A stretch of DNA of 64,000 nt from Falsiroseomonas sp. (GTDB lineage Bacteria > Pseudomonadota > Alphaproteobacteria > Acetobacterales > Acetobacteraceae), in NCBI RefSeq assembly GCF_030695085.1, contig NZ_JAUYTS010000018.1:18326-82325 (forward strand), read 5' to 3'. The stretch's first letter is position 1; every line of letters starts with the position of its first letter. Below, piece by piece: positions 28,635-36,926 of this stretch. The notes beneath the pieces are model-generated. The model saw nothing but the letters and a program-made list of their open reading frames with translations. It did no database searches and was not told where the DNA came from. A program made the translations under genes and the position numbers.

Positions 28635-29815
28635 CAGGCGCGCGCCCCGGCCTGGATGGTGCCGCCGGTCAGGATGCGGGTCAGCGCGATGACGGCGCCA
28701 CTCATTGCCAGAAGGTAGGCAGAGAGCGCGGCGGCCATGCCCCAGTTCACGTCGCGCGTCATGAAATTGGCGATGAACCAGGTCACCATCTGGTCCCGGT
28801 CGCCACCGACCAGCGCCGGCGCGGTGTACATGCCGACCGACAACAGGAACACCATGGCCCCGCCCGCCGCCACACCCGGCAGGCTGAGTGGCAGCCACAC
28901 ACGGAAGAAGCGCTGCACCCCATTAGCACCGAGCGAGGCGGCGGCGCGCAGATAGGTGGCGTCCAGCCGCGTCATCACGCTGTGCATCGGCAAAATGGCG
29001 AAGGGCAGCAGCACATGCACCAGCGCCAGCAACACCGCGATGCGCGTGCCGAGGATCTGCGCCGGCGCCTCCAGAATCCCGATGCCGATCAGCGCATCAT
29101 TCACCGGCCCTTCCCGTTGCAGCAGCACGAACCAGGCGGTGGTGCGCACCAGCACGGAGGACCAGAACGGGATCAGCACCAGGGTCAGCGCCACGGAGGA
29201 CCAGGGCGCGCGCAGCCGGGTGATGGTGTAGGCCACCGGATAGGCCAGCAGCACGCAGATGGCGGTGACCAGCAGGCTGACCCAGAGCGTGCGGATGAAC
29301 AGCGTCTGGAACAGCTTTTCGTCGTCGGGCACCTGCATCACCGCGCCATCGGGCCCGCGAGTCAGATCCATCGCGCGCAGCAGGTACAGCGAGGTGGTCG
29401 GCCCGCCGGCGCGTTGCAGCATCAGCCATGTCTCGCTTTCGCCCCAGCGCGCATCCAGCGCGACCAGCGAGGCGACGTAGGGCGCCTGGAGCCGGTCTCC
29501 GGCCCGCGCGGTGCGCAGCAGCAGCGTGCGAAGCCCGGTGCGTTCGAAATTCATCCGCTGCGCGACATCGCCGATGCGGCGTTCCTCGAGCGCCGCGGCC
29601 AGTTCCCGCGCGACCGCCGCGAAGGCTGCTTCCGGCGGCAGCCGCTGCCCGTCCCACGCCGCCAGTATCGTGCTGGTGTCCGGCAAGGCCGCCGCCACCT
29701 CCCGGTCCGCCACCGCGCGGAACAACGTGAGGCCCACAGGCATCAGGAAGCTGCCGATAATCAACAGCAGCAGCGGCGCGATCAGCAGCGCCGCCAGCCA
29801 GTTCGTGCGCCTCAA
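28634..29815 (-). CDS. Polyamine-type ABC transporter permease (PotB-like) with a large periplasmic insertion
   Basis: A 393-residue permease, longer than the usual size of about 290. TM1 (residues about 8-30) is followed by about 140 soluble residues (DREVAAALPDTSTILAAW ... DDEKLFQTL) before TM2, so an extra periplasmic domain is inserted. The coupling loop is YLRAAASLGANGVQRFFRVWLP. The start is a TTG at 29815 in a TTGA overlap with the receptor stop; no ATG is available nearby. The insertion might contact the receptor or a ligand. Confidence 0.9.
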   Translation of the reverse strand: MRRTNWLAALLIAPLLLLIIGSFLMPVGLTLFRAVADREVAAALPDTSTILAAWDGQRLPPEAAFAAVARELAAALEERRIGDVAQRMNFERTGLRTLLLRTARAGDRLQAPYVASLVALDARWGESETWLMLQRAGGPTTSLYLLRAMDLTRGPDGAVMQVPDDEKLFQTLFIRTLWVSLLVTAICVLLAYPVAYTITRLRAPWSSVALTLVLIPFWSSVLVRTTAWFVLLQREGPVNDALIGIGILEAPAQILGTRIAVLLALVHVLLPFAILPMHSVMTRLDATYLRAAASLGANGVQRFFRVWLPLSLPGVAAGGAMVFLLSVGMYTAPALVGGDRDQMVTWFIANFMTRDVNWGMAAALSAYLLAMSGAVIALTRILTGGTIQAGARA

Positions 29816-30825
29816 CGATTAAGCCAGGAGGCGAAGCGCTGCTCCAGATCCGGGCCGTTCTCCAGCCAGAACTCGGTATCGATCTCAAGGCCGCCGGCCT
29901 GGTGGTTCGTCATCATCAGCGGGTTGCGCGCGCGCACATCCGGGTCGTCGGCGACGGATTGCACCGCCGGGTTGATCGGCCACAGCCGCGTCAATTCCAG
30001 CAGCGGCCCGGGGCTGGTGATGTGCTCGATCAGCCGCATGCCCTGCGCCGCATTGGGCGAGCCGCGCACCACCGCCCAGCTGTCATAGGCATACAGCAAG
30101 GTGGACCAGCGCAGATTGTAGCGCGCCCCGGCGCGGATGCCGTTGGCGACACGGCCGACGAAGCCCACCGCATAGGCGACCTCCCCGCTGTTCACCAGCT
30201 CGATCGGCTGCTGCCCGCCGGTCCAGAAGGTCAGATGCGGGCGCAGCCGGTCGAGCGCCGCGAAGGCGCGCTGCTGGCCCTGTGGGGTCGCCAGCACCTT
30301 GTAGACATCGGCTGGCGCCACGCCATCGCCCATCAGCGCGATCTCCAGCGTCATCCGCGCGCCGCGCCGCATGGAACGGCGGCCGGGGAAGCGGGCGGTG
30401 TCGAAGAACTCGGTAAAATTGGACGGGCCGTTCGGGTGCCGCGCCTCGTCGTAGAAGACCGAGACACCCCAGCCGATGGCGCCCGCGCCGCAGGTGGTGG
30501 CGCCACCCGGCATGAACTTCGAACGATCGACAACGGACCAGTCGATACGCTCGAAGATGCCATCCTCGCAGCCGCGCACCAGGTCCGGCGCCTCGACCAT
30601 CACCACATCCCAGGTGACGTTGCGGGCGGCGACCATCGCGCGGATCGGGCCGACATTGTAGTCATACGCCGTATCCACCACCGGCCCGCCGGGGAAGGTT
30701 GCGAACAGCGTGCTGCGCATATGGTCCTGCAGCGCGCCGCCGCCGGCCACGATGGTCAGGTCGCGCGCCATTGCGGGCGTTGCAGCCAGGATAAGGGCGG
30801 CTAGGGGGGCGAGCAGGCGCCGCAT
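29812..30825 (-). CDS. Polyamine-type ABC solute-binding protein (PotD-like)
   Basis: A 337-residue periplasmic receptor with the Sec signal MRRLLAPLAALILAATPAMA. The mature protein begins with a beta strand (LTIVAGGGALQD), as in the PotD/PotF/AfuA-like receptors. The motif WGVSVFYDEARHP and the C-terminal lobe are typical of this group. It is cotranscribed with two permeases and an ATPase downstream, and lies 18 nt after the aminotransferase gene, suggesting an amine or amino-acid-like ligand. Confidence 0.9.
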   Translation of the reverse strand: MRRLLAPLAALILAATPAMARDLTIVAGGGALQDHMRSTLFATFPGGPVVDTAYDYNVGPIRAMVAARNVTWDVVMVEAPDLVRGCEDGIFERIDWSVVDRSKFMPGGATTCGAGAIGWGVSVFYDEARHPNGPSNFTEFFDTARFPGRRSMRRGARMTLEIALMGDGVAPADVYKVLATPQGQQRAFAALDRLRPHLTFWTGGQQPIELVNSGEVAYAVGFVGRVANGIRAGARYNLRWSTLLYAYDSWAVVRGSPNAAQGMRLIEHITSPGPLLELTRLWPINPAVQSVADDPDVRARNPLMMTNHQAGGLEIDTEFWLENGPDLEQRFASWLNR

Positions 30826-30843
30826 TGTCTGGGTCTCCGATCG

Positions 30844-31794
30844 TCAGATGGGCGGGATGTCGGATATCGGCGTGATGTGCCAGCCGGCATTCTTCCGGGC
30901 ATAGTAGGTATTGAGCAAGCGCGTCGTGATCGGCCCCGGCACGCCATCCCCGATCGGCGCGCCATCCAGCCTTGTCAGCGGGAACAGGCCGCAGGAGGTG
31001 GCGGTCAGGAAGGCCTCCTCCGCCCCGGCCAGTTGCTCCGGCATCAGCCTTCCATAGCGGGCGGGAATGCCGAGATCGGCCGCGATCTCGAACATGCTGC
31101 GGCAGGAAATCCCCTCCAGCACGCCGGCATCCGGCGCCAGCAGCCCGCCATCGATCACCGCCACCACGTTGAAGCCGGGCGCTTCCGCCACCGCGCCATC
31201 GGTGGCGCACAGGATGGGCACGTCGCAGCCGGCATCCTTGGCCAGGAAGGCGGCGCGGATGAAATCGCCCCAATGGGTGTTCTTCCACACCGGATTCACC
31301 GCGCTGGCCGGAATCCGCGCCACGTCGCGCACCAGCATGGCGTTCTGGCCGCGCTGCATCTCCGCCGGCTGGCCGCGCAGGATCAGCGGCGTGACGGTGG
31401 CGAAGAAGCGGTTGGTCGCCTTGGTCGGGTCGCGCGTGCCGGGCACCGTCATGCCGCGGGTACAGGCGAAATAGACCAGCGCATCCGGCAGGCCGCTCTG
31501 CCGCACCAGATCCGCCAGTAGCCGCCGCATGGCATCCCGGCCCATCCCCGCATCCAGCCGCAGCCCGGCCATCGAGGCGAAGAAGCGGTCCAGGTGATCC
31601 TCCAGCCGGAAGAAGCCGCCCCGCCAGACATGCACCACGTCATAGGTCATGTCGGCATACATCAGGCCGAGGTCGCGGACCGGGATCTTCGCCTCGGCCA
31701 GCGGCACCACCGCCCCGTCGATATAGCCGAGGGCGCGGCTGAAATCCGCGTTCGCCACGGTCAGGTGCGTGGGAACCTGCAAAGCCTCGGCCAT
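30844..31794 (-). CDS. Fold-type IV PLP aminotransferase, (R)-amine transaminase-like
   Basis: A 316-residue class IV aminotransferase. PLP lysine is Lys171 in WKNTHWGDFIRA. The PLP-phosphate region is VAEAPGFNVVAV. The N-terminal segment VPLAEAKIPVRDLGLMYAD and the C-terminal DGVPGPIT resemble (R)-selective amine transaminases of the Arthrobacter/Aspergillus type more than BCAT or DAAT enzymes. This is from memory of family motifs, not alignment. Such enzymes move amino groups between amines and pyruvate. An AAGGAG site precedes the ATG. The polyamine-type ABC importer follows directly, so imported amine could be the substrate. Confidence 0.85.
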   Translation of the reverse strand: MAEALQVPTHLTVANADFSRALGYIDGAVVPLAEAKIPVRDLGLMYADMTYDVVHVWRGGFFRLEDHLDRFFASMAGLRLDAGMGRDAMRRLLADLVRQSGLPDALVYFACTRGMTVPGTRDPTKATNRFFATVTPLILRGQPAEMQRGQNAMLVRDVARIPASAVNPVWKNTHWGDFIRAAFLAKDAGCDVPILCATDGAVAEAPGFNVVAVIDGGLLAPDAGVLEGISCRSMFEIAADLGIPARYGRLMPEQLAGAEEAFLTATSCGLFPLTRLDGAPIGDGVPGPITTRLLNTYYARKNAGWHITPISDIPPI

Positions 31795-31839
31795 CGGGCA
31801 CTCCTTGTGGGCGAGCATAGGAAGCCGTGGCGCGCCGCG

Positions 31840-32544
31840 TCAAACCGGCGTTTTGAAGGCCCCCTGCCCCGCCACGTCCGCCCAGGCCCGGAAGGAAGGC
31901 GAGGGTGTGACCCGGCCGGAACGCAGCAGGTCGAGCCAGGCGGAAGTCGCCTTGACGAAGCGGTTCACGCCGCGCGGCCAGATCGCCAGGCTCATCGCCT
32001 CCGCCATAAGCGGCTCCTCCACCCCCAGCGCATAGGCGGATTCGAGTGCGGCGCCGAGGCCCCACATCTCCTCGCAGGCCGTGTGCACGCCGATCAGCGC
32101 GATCCGCGCGAGGCTGGGGGAAAGTGGCGTGCCCTGGAGCAGCGCATCGCAGCCCTGCAGATATTCGCGCGCTGCCGGCAGGTCCGGGAATTGCGCCTGC
32201 CAATGCGTGGCGATGCAGGCATAGCGCGCCGAACCCGCGGCCCAGCCCGCCAGCCGAAACACCGCCGCGGCCAGCGCATCATCGCCGCCGGCCTGGCGGA
32301 ATTTGTGCAGGTGGTGGGTGCCGACCGGTTCATCGCAGCCAGCGAGGATGGCGAGCCACACCACCTCCTTCTCCAGCGGCGCCAGATGGCGCTGCTCCAA
32401 GGTCAGCGCGCGGTACATCGCCTCATAGGACTGGTGCAGTTCCGGCAGGGCGGCGGCCATGGCGCCGTGATGCGGCAGCACGAAGCCGCGCGCCGCACGG
32501 ATCTGTTCCAATGCGTGGCGAACATCATCGGGGGATCTGTCCAT
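31840..32544 (-). CDS. AhpD-like/carboxymuconolactone decarboxylase-family protein
   Basis: A 234-residue all-helical protein resembling the AhpD/CMD superfamily. It is a likely two-repeat form: first repeat around LEKEVVWLAILAGCDEPVGTHHLHKF, second around SLARIALIGVHTACEEMWGL. The usual redox CxxC-x-x-H motif is not intact: only one Cys precedes the His pair (CDEPVGTHH), so peroxidase-type chemistry is doubtful. It may act as a decarboxylase-like or structural member. It precedes the aminotransferase gene by 45 nt on the same strand. Confidence 0.7.
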   Translation of the reverse strand: MDRSPDDVRHALEQIRAARGFVLPHHGAMAAALPELHQSYEAMYRALTLEQRHLAPLEKEVVWLAILAGCDEPVGTHHLHKFRQAGGDDALAAAVFRLAGWAAGSARYACIATHWQAQFPDLPAAREYLQGCDALLQGTPLSPSLARIALIGVHTACEEMWGLGAALESAYALGVEEPLMAEAMSLAIWPRGVNRFVKATSAWLDLLRSGRVTPSPSFRAWADVAGQGAFKTPV

Positions 32545-32650
32545 GCGGCGAGTGTCGGAAGGCGCGCCGGGGTGGTCAAGCCGACGGGGCTGGCGTCATC
32601 GGTACGGTTCGGGCCAGATTGTCCTGTCAAACAGGCTCCAGAGGTAGAAC

Positions 32651-33625
32651 ATGCTGCGTCGCCACGCCCTGACCATGCTCGCCGCCCCCTTCCTGCTGCC
32701 CCGCGCAGCCAACGCCCAACCCGCCTGGGCCCCGACCAGACCGGTGACAATGGTGGTGCCCTTCCCGCCCGGCGGGCCGACCGACCTGGCGGCGCGGGTG
32801 GTGCAGCAGGGCATGTCGGCGGCGCTCGGCCAGCCGGTGGTGGTGGACAACCGACCAGGTGCCACGGGTGCCATCGGGTCCCGCTACGTCGCGCAGCAGC
32901 CGGCGGATGGCCATACGCTGCTGGTGGCCGCCAGCGGCACGCTGACCATCAATCCGGTGGTGCTGCGGACTCCGGGCTACGATGTGGAGAAGGATTTCGT
33001 ACCGGTCACGCTGGTGATGACGGCGCCGAACATGCTTGTGGTCCACCCCTCCATCCCCGCGACGACGGTGGCGGAGGTGGTGGCCTGGATGAAGACCATC
33101 CCGGGTGGCCCGGCCTATGCCTCCTCGGGCGTCGGGTCCTCGGAGCAGTTGGGCATGGAACTGTTCAAGCTGCTGACGCAGACGGAGGCGCTGCCGGTGC
33201 CTTTCGCCGGCGGCCCGGCCGCGGCCACCGCCGTGATCCAGAACACCGCGCCCTTCGCCGTGCTGAACGCGGCGACGGTGGGCATCCATGTGCAGGCGGG
33301 CCGGCTGCGCGGCATCGCCGTCTGCGGACCGAACCGCTTCCCGCAACTGCCGGATGTGCCGACCATGGCCGAACAGGGCCTGCCGGACCACGTCTCCGGC
33401 TCCTGGACCGCCATCGTCGCCCCGACCGGCACGCCGGAGCCGGCGCTCGCGCGGCTGAACGAGGTGATCGTGGCCTCGCTGAAGACGCCGGAGGTGACGC
33501 AGCGCCTGGCCAATGTCGGCTTCGCGGTGGATGCGACATCGCGCGAGGCGCTGGGCAAGCTGATCGCGGATGATCTGGCCCGCTGGCGCCGGGTGGTGCG
33601 GGAAGCACGGATCCAGGTGAACTGA
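32651..33625 (+). CDS. Bug/TctC-family solute receptor
   Basis: A 324-residue periplasmic receptor. The signal peptide runs MLRRHALTMLAAPFLLPRAANAQP. Landmarks are MVVPFPPGGPTDLAAR, VVDNRPGATGAIGSRYV, FAGGPAAATAVIQ and LPDVPTMAEQG. The gene is divergent from the AhpD-like gene and has no permease beside it. A small inverted repeat (CCTGT-CAA-ACAGG, 32623-32635) lies just upstream of its GAGGT site. The ligand is unknown. Confidence 0.9.
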   Translation: MLRRHALTMLAAPFLLPRAANAQPAWAPTRPVTMVVPFPPGGPTDLAARVVQQGMSAALGQPVVVDNRPGATGAIGSRYVAQQPADGHTLLVAASGTLTINPVVLRTPGYDVEKDFVPVTLVMTAPNMLVVHPSIPATTVAEVVAWMKTIPGGPAYASSGVGSSEQLGMELFKLLTQTEALPVPFAGGPAAATAVIQNTAPFAVLNAATVGIHVQAGRLRGIAVCGPNRFPQLPDVPTMAEQGLPDHVSGSWTAIVAPTGTPEPALARLNEVIVASLKTPEVTQRLANVGFAVDATSREALGKLIADDLARWRRVVREARIQVN

Positions 33626-33652
33626 GGGGGCCCACCAAGAGCCCCCACCCAA

Positions 33653-33676
33653 CCCTTCCCCGCATTCGGGGAAGGG
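33653..33676. terminator. Bidirectional hairpin between the Bug receptor and the RNA helicase
   Basis: Perfect 10-bp stem (CCCTTCCCCG / CGGGGAAGGG) with a CATT loop between two convergent genes. It lacks a T-run, but its position fits a shared terminator. Confidence 0.65.
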
Positions 33677-33685
33677 CAGGAAGGG

Positions 33686-35473
33686 TCAGCTCTGCGGGCG
33701 GCGCTTTGCCCCGGCATAGGGCGCGCGAGGCTTGTCACCCGCATAAGGCGCCCGGGGCTTGTCGCCACGCGGCGGTCCGGCATAGGCGCGCGGCGCCCGG
33801 TCCGGCCGCGGGGGACCAGCCGGCCGGTCCGGCCGGGGCGGCGCCGGACGGTCGCGCTGCGGCTCCCGCGGCGGGGCGCGGCTCGGCGCCGGGGCATTGG
33901 GCATCGCCTCGATGCGGATGCGATCGTCATCGTCGCCGGAGACGCGCTGGGCGGAGGCGGCGAAGCGCGCGGCGGCCCAGGGCGCGATCTCGACGCGGGT
34001 TTCGCGGTCCATCACCTCGATCCGGCCCACTTCCTTGCGCGTCAGGTCGCCCTTGCGGCAGATGAAGGGCAGGATCCAGCGCGGATCGGCCTGGTCGTGG
34101 CGGCCGATGGACAGGCGGAACCACACACCCTCCGCACCCTGTTCGCGCGGCGGGCGCGGGGCGGCGGGCGGCGGGGCGGAAAGCTCCTCCGGCGCGGGCA
34201 GGGAGGATCGGAGCGCCTGGAACAGCGCGGCGGCCACCTGCTCCGGCGTCTTGTCCACCAGCAAAGCGCGGGCGAGTTCCATGTCGTCCTCATCCGCCAC
34301 CGCATCCACGGCGGTGCGGGCCTGGGCGGCCAGGCGCTCACGGTCCTTGGCGCGGACATCCTCGGCGGAGGGCGGGCCGGACCATTCGGCCTGGATGCGG
34401 GCATTGGAGAGCAGGCGTTCGGCCAGGCGGCGGCGCGCATGGGTCACCAGCAGCACGGCAACGCCCTTGCGCCCGGCCCGGCCGGTGCGGCCGGAACGGT
34501 GCTGGAGCGTTTCCTTGTCGCGCGGCAATTCGGCATGGATGACCAGCCCGAGATCCGGCAGGTCGATGCCGCGGGCGGCCACGTCGGTCGCCACGCAGAC
34601 CCGGGCGCGGCGGTCGCGCAGCGCCTGCAGGGCGCGGTTGCGCTCCGCCTGGGTCAGCTCGCCCGAAAGCGCCACGGCGGAGAAGCCGCGTTCCGAGAGG
34701 CTGCCATGCAGCCGGTTCACCTGTTCGCGGGTGTTGCAGAACACCAGCGCGCCGCCGGATTCGTACCAGCGCAGCGCGTTGACAACCGCGGCCTCAACCT
34801 CCCGCGGCCCGACCAGCATGGCGCGGTAGGCGATGTCGCCATGGCGCTCACCCTCCACCGTCGCCGCGATCCGCAGCGCGCCGCGCTGGTAGGAGGCGGC
34901 GAGCGCCACGATCTCCCGCGGCACGGTGGCCGAGAACAGCAGGGTACGCCGGGTCTCAGGTGCGCCTTCGAGGATGGCTTCCAGGTCGTCCCGGAAGCCC
35001 ATGTCCAGCATCTCATCCGCCTCGTCGAGCACGGCGGCGCGGAGCTGGGACAGGTCCATGTTGTTGCGGTCGAGATGGTCCCGCAGCCGGCCCGGCGTGC
35101 CGACGACGATCTCGGCGCCCATGCCCAGCGCGCGGCGATCGGCCCGCACATCGGTGCCGCCGACGCAGGCGAGGACGCGGACATGGGTGCCGGAATAAAG
35201 CCAGGCCAGCTCCTCCCGCACCTGCATGGCCAGTTCGCGGGTCGGCGCGATCACCAGCGCCAGCGGCGCCTGGCTGCGCCCGCCGGCCAGCACCTGCTCG
35301 GCGATGGCGAGGCCGAAGGCGACGGTCTTGCCGGAGCCGGTCTGGGCCGAGACCAGCAGGTCTCGCCCAGCGGTTGCGGGGTCCAGCACGGCGGCCTGGA
35401 CGGGGGTGGGTTCGGCGTAGCCGCGCTCGGCCAGGGCCTGGGCGAGACGTTCGGGGAGATCGGGAAAGGGCAT
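33686..35473 (-). CDS. DEAD-box RNA helicase (DeaD-like) with a basic, repetitive tail
   Basis: A 595-residue ATP-dependent RNA helicase. RecA1 motifs: TPVQAAVL (Q motif), SAQTGSGKT, PTRELAMQ, DEADEMLDMGF and SATV. RecA2 motifs: ARGIDLPDLGLVIH and HRSGRTGRAG. A DbpA-type RNA-binding region follows (VWFRLSIGRHDQADPRWILPF). The tail from about residue 520 is rich in Pro, Arg and Gly and contains two GDKPRAPYAG repeats before the C-terminus. It is likely to act in ribosome assembly or cold and stress RNA remodelling. Confidence 0.93.
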   Translation of the reverse strand: MPFPDLPERLAQALAERGYAEPTPVQAAVLDPATAGRDLLVSAQTGSGKTVAFGLAIAEQVLAGGRSQAPLALVIAPTRELAMQVREELAWLYSGTHVRVLACVGGTDVRADRRALGMGAEIVVGTPGRLRDHLDRNNMDLSQLRAAVLDEADEMLDMGFRDDLEAILEGAPETRRTLLFSATVPREIVALAASYQRGALRIAATVEGERHGDIAYRAMLVGPREVEAAVVNALRWYESGGALVFCNTREQVNRLHGSLSERGFSAVALSGELTQAERNRALQALRDRRARVCVATDVAARGIDLPDLGLVIHAELPRDKETLQHRSGRTGRAGRKGVAVLLVTHARRRLAERLLSNARIQAEWSGPPSAEDVRAKDRERLAAQARTAVDAVADEDDMELARALLVDKTPEQVAAALFQALRSSLPAPEELSAPPPAAPRPPREQGAEGVWFRLSIGRHDQADPRWILPFICRKGDLTRKEVGRIEVMDRETRVEIAPWAAARFAASAQRVSGDDDDRIRIEAMPNAPAPSRAPPREPQRDRPAPPRPDRPAGPPRPDRAPRAYAGPPRGDKPRAPYAGDKPRAPYAGAKRRPQS

Positions 35474-35553
35474 TGTGACGGGTGTCTAGCGCAGGCGGCG
35501 CGATTCCGCACCAACTCCCTCGCCGCGGCGCAGCATGGCAGCCCCGCGCGGGC

Positions 35554-36804
35554 CTAATTGCCGTGCAGCACAACCCCGGCCGCCCGCAGCCGGGCCAGTT
35601 CCGCCGCGCCCAGCAGCGGGCCGAGCAGCGCGTCATTATCCGCCCCCAGCTTCGGGGCGGGGTTGCGCAGGATGCCGGGGGTCACCGACAGGCGCGGGAC
35701 CTCGCCATGCATGGGCAGCCAGCCATCCGGCATGTCCTCATCCGGCACCTCGATCAGCGCCTCCCGCTCCGCGATGTAGGCATCCTGGTCTAGTTCCGAG
35801 ACATCCATGATCGGGCCGATGGTCACGCCATCCCGGTCGAATTGCGCCAGCGCCTCGGCGCGATCCATGCCGGCGATGGCGTCGCGGATGACGCCGTCGA
35901 TCACCTCGATATTCGCCAGGCGGTCCGGGTTGGTGCGGAAGCGCGGGTCGTCCACCAGTTCGGGCCGGCCAATGCTGGCCATCAGACGCACGAACACCGC
36001 CTGGGTGCTGGTGGACAGGCTGAGCCAGCCGCCATCCCGGGTGCGATAGGCGTTGCGCGGGGCGGTGTTGGTGCTGCGGCTGCCGGTGCGCGGCTTCACC
36101 TGGCCGCTGATCCGCCAATTCGCCATCTGCGGTTCCAGCACCGCGAAGATCGGCTCGAACAGGGACAGGTCCACCACCTGCCCCTGCCCCGTCGCCTTCG
36201 CATGCCATAGCGCGATCATGGCGGCGGAGGCGCCGTAGAGGCCCGCATAGGCATCCGCCATGAACATCGGCGGCAGCACCGGTTCGCGGTCCGCGAAGCC
36301 GTTCAGCGCGGCGAAGCCGGCATAGCCCTCAACCAATGTGCCGAAACCCGGCTTGTGGCGGAACGGCCCGGTCTGGCCCCAGCCGGAGACGCGGATGATG
36401 ACCAGCGCCGGGTTGATCGCCAGCAACTCCTCCGGCCCCAGACCCATCTCCTCGAGCACGCCGGGACGGAAGCTCTCGACGAAAATCGCGGCATCCGCCA
36501 CCAGCCGCTTCACCACCGCCACAGCCTCCGCCTGCCGCAGGTCAAGGCAGAGGCTGCGCTTGTTGCGGCAGCAGGTCTTCCAGGCGGTCTCGATGCCGCC
36601 GACCTTCCAGGCGCGCAGGCTGTCGCCTGCCGGCGGCTCCACCTTCACCACCTCCGCCCCATGGTCGGCCAGCACCTTGGTGAGCATGTTGCCTGCCACC
36701 AGGCGGGACAGATCCACCACCCGCACCCCGTCCAGCGCCCCCTTCGCCGCCGGGTCGAACTGCCGCCGGTGTTTCGGCTGGCGCGATTTTTCGTGCGTTT
36801 CCAA
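35554..36804 (-). CDS. Class III (CaiB/BaiF-type) CoA transferase
   Basis: A 416-residue CoA transferase family III protein. The N-terminal segment LDGVRVVDLSRLVAGNML, the Rossmann-like HGAEVVKVEPPAGDSLRAW, and NKRSLCLDLR are typical of the family. The FMADAYAGLYGA segment holds the Asp usually serving as acyl acceptor. The start is uncertain: a TTG at 36804 with an upstream GGGGAG site is favoured, because no ATG lies near the first conserved strand and the longer frame to 36858 looks like leader sequence. Acyl substrate unknown. It is divergent from oxyR. Confidence 0.83.
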   Translation of the reverse strand: METHEKSRQPKHRRQFDPAAKGALDGVRVVDLSRLVAGNMLTKVLADHGAEVVKVEPPAGDSLRAWKVGGIETAWKTCCRNKRSLCLDLRQAEAVAVVKRLVADAAIFVESFRPGVLEEMGLGPEELLAINPALVIIRVSGWGQTGPFRHKPGFGTLVEGYAGFAALNGFADREPVLPPMFMADAYAGLYGASAAMIALWHAKATGQGQVVDLSLFEPIFAVLEPQMANWRISGQVKPRTGSRSTNTAPRNAYRTRDGGWLSLSTSTQAVFVRLMASIGRPELVDDPRFRTNPDRLANIEVIDGVIRDAIAGMDRAEALAQFDRDGVTIGPIMDVSELDQDAYIAEREALIEVPDEDMPDGWLPMHGEVPRLSVTPGILRNPAPKLGADNDALLGPLLGAAELARLRAAGVVLHGN

Positions 36805-36926
36805 GTGGCGACACTCCCCTGCTCCGCAGCCGTAAGGCCGCCACTCGGCCAGCGTCAATCCGGGCCTGCTGGACGATTTGCGGTTAAATGCCTATCAGTT
36901 GCATTCTGCGTTTCCGGACCTTGCCC
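36805..36926. promoter_or_regulatory. Divergent oxyR / CoA transferase control region
   Basis: 122 bp between divergent genes. A short inverted repeat ATGC-N9-GCAT occupies 36888-36904, a plausible LysR-type half-site pair about 22 bp before the oxyR start. A full OxyR tetra-half-site (ATAG-N7-CTAT repeats) was not found. Confidence 0.4.
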
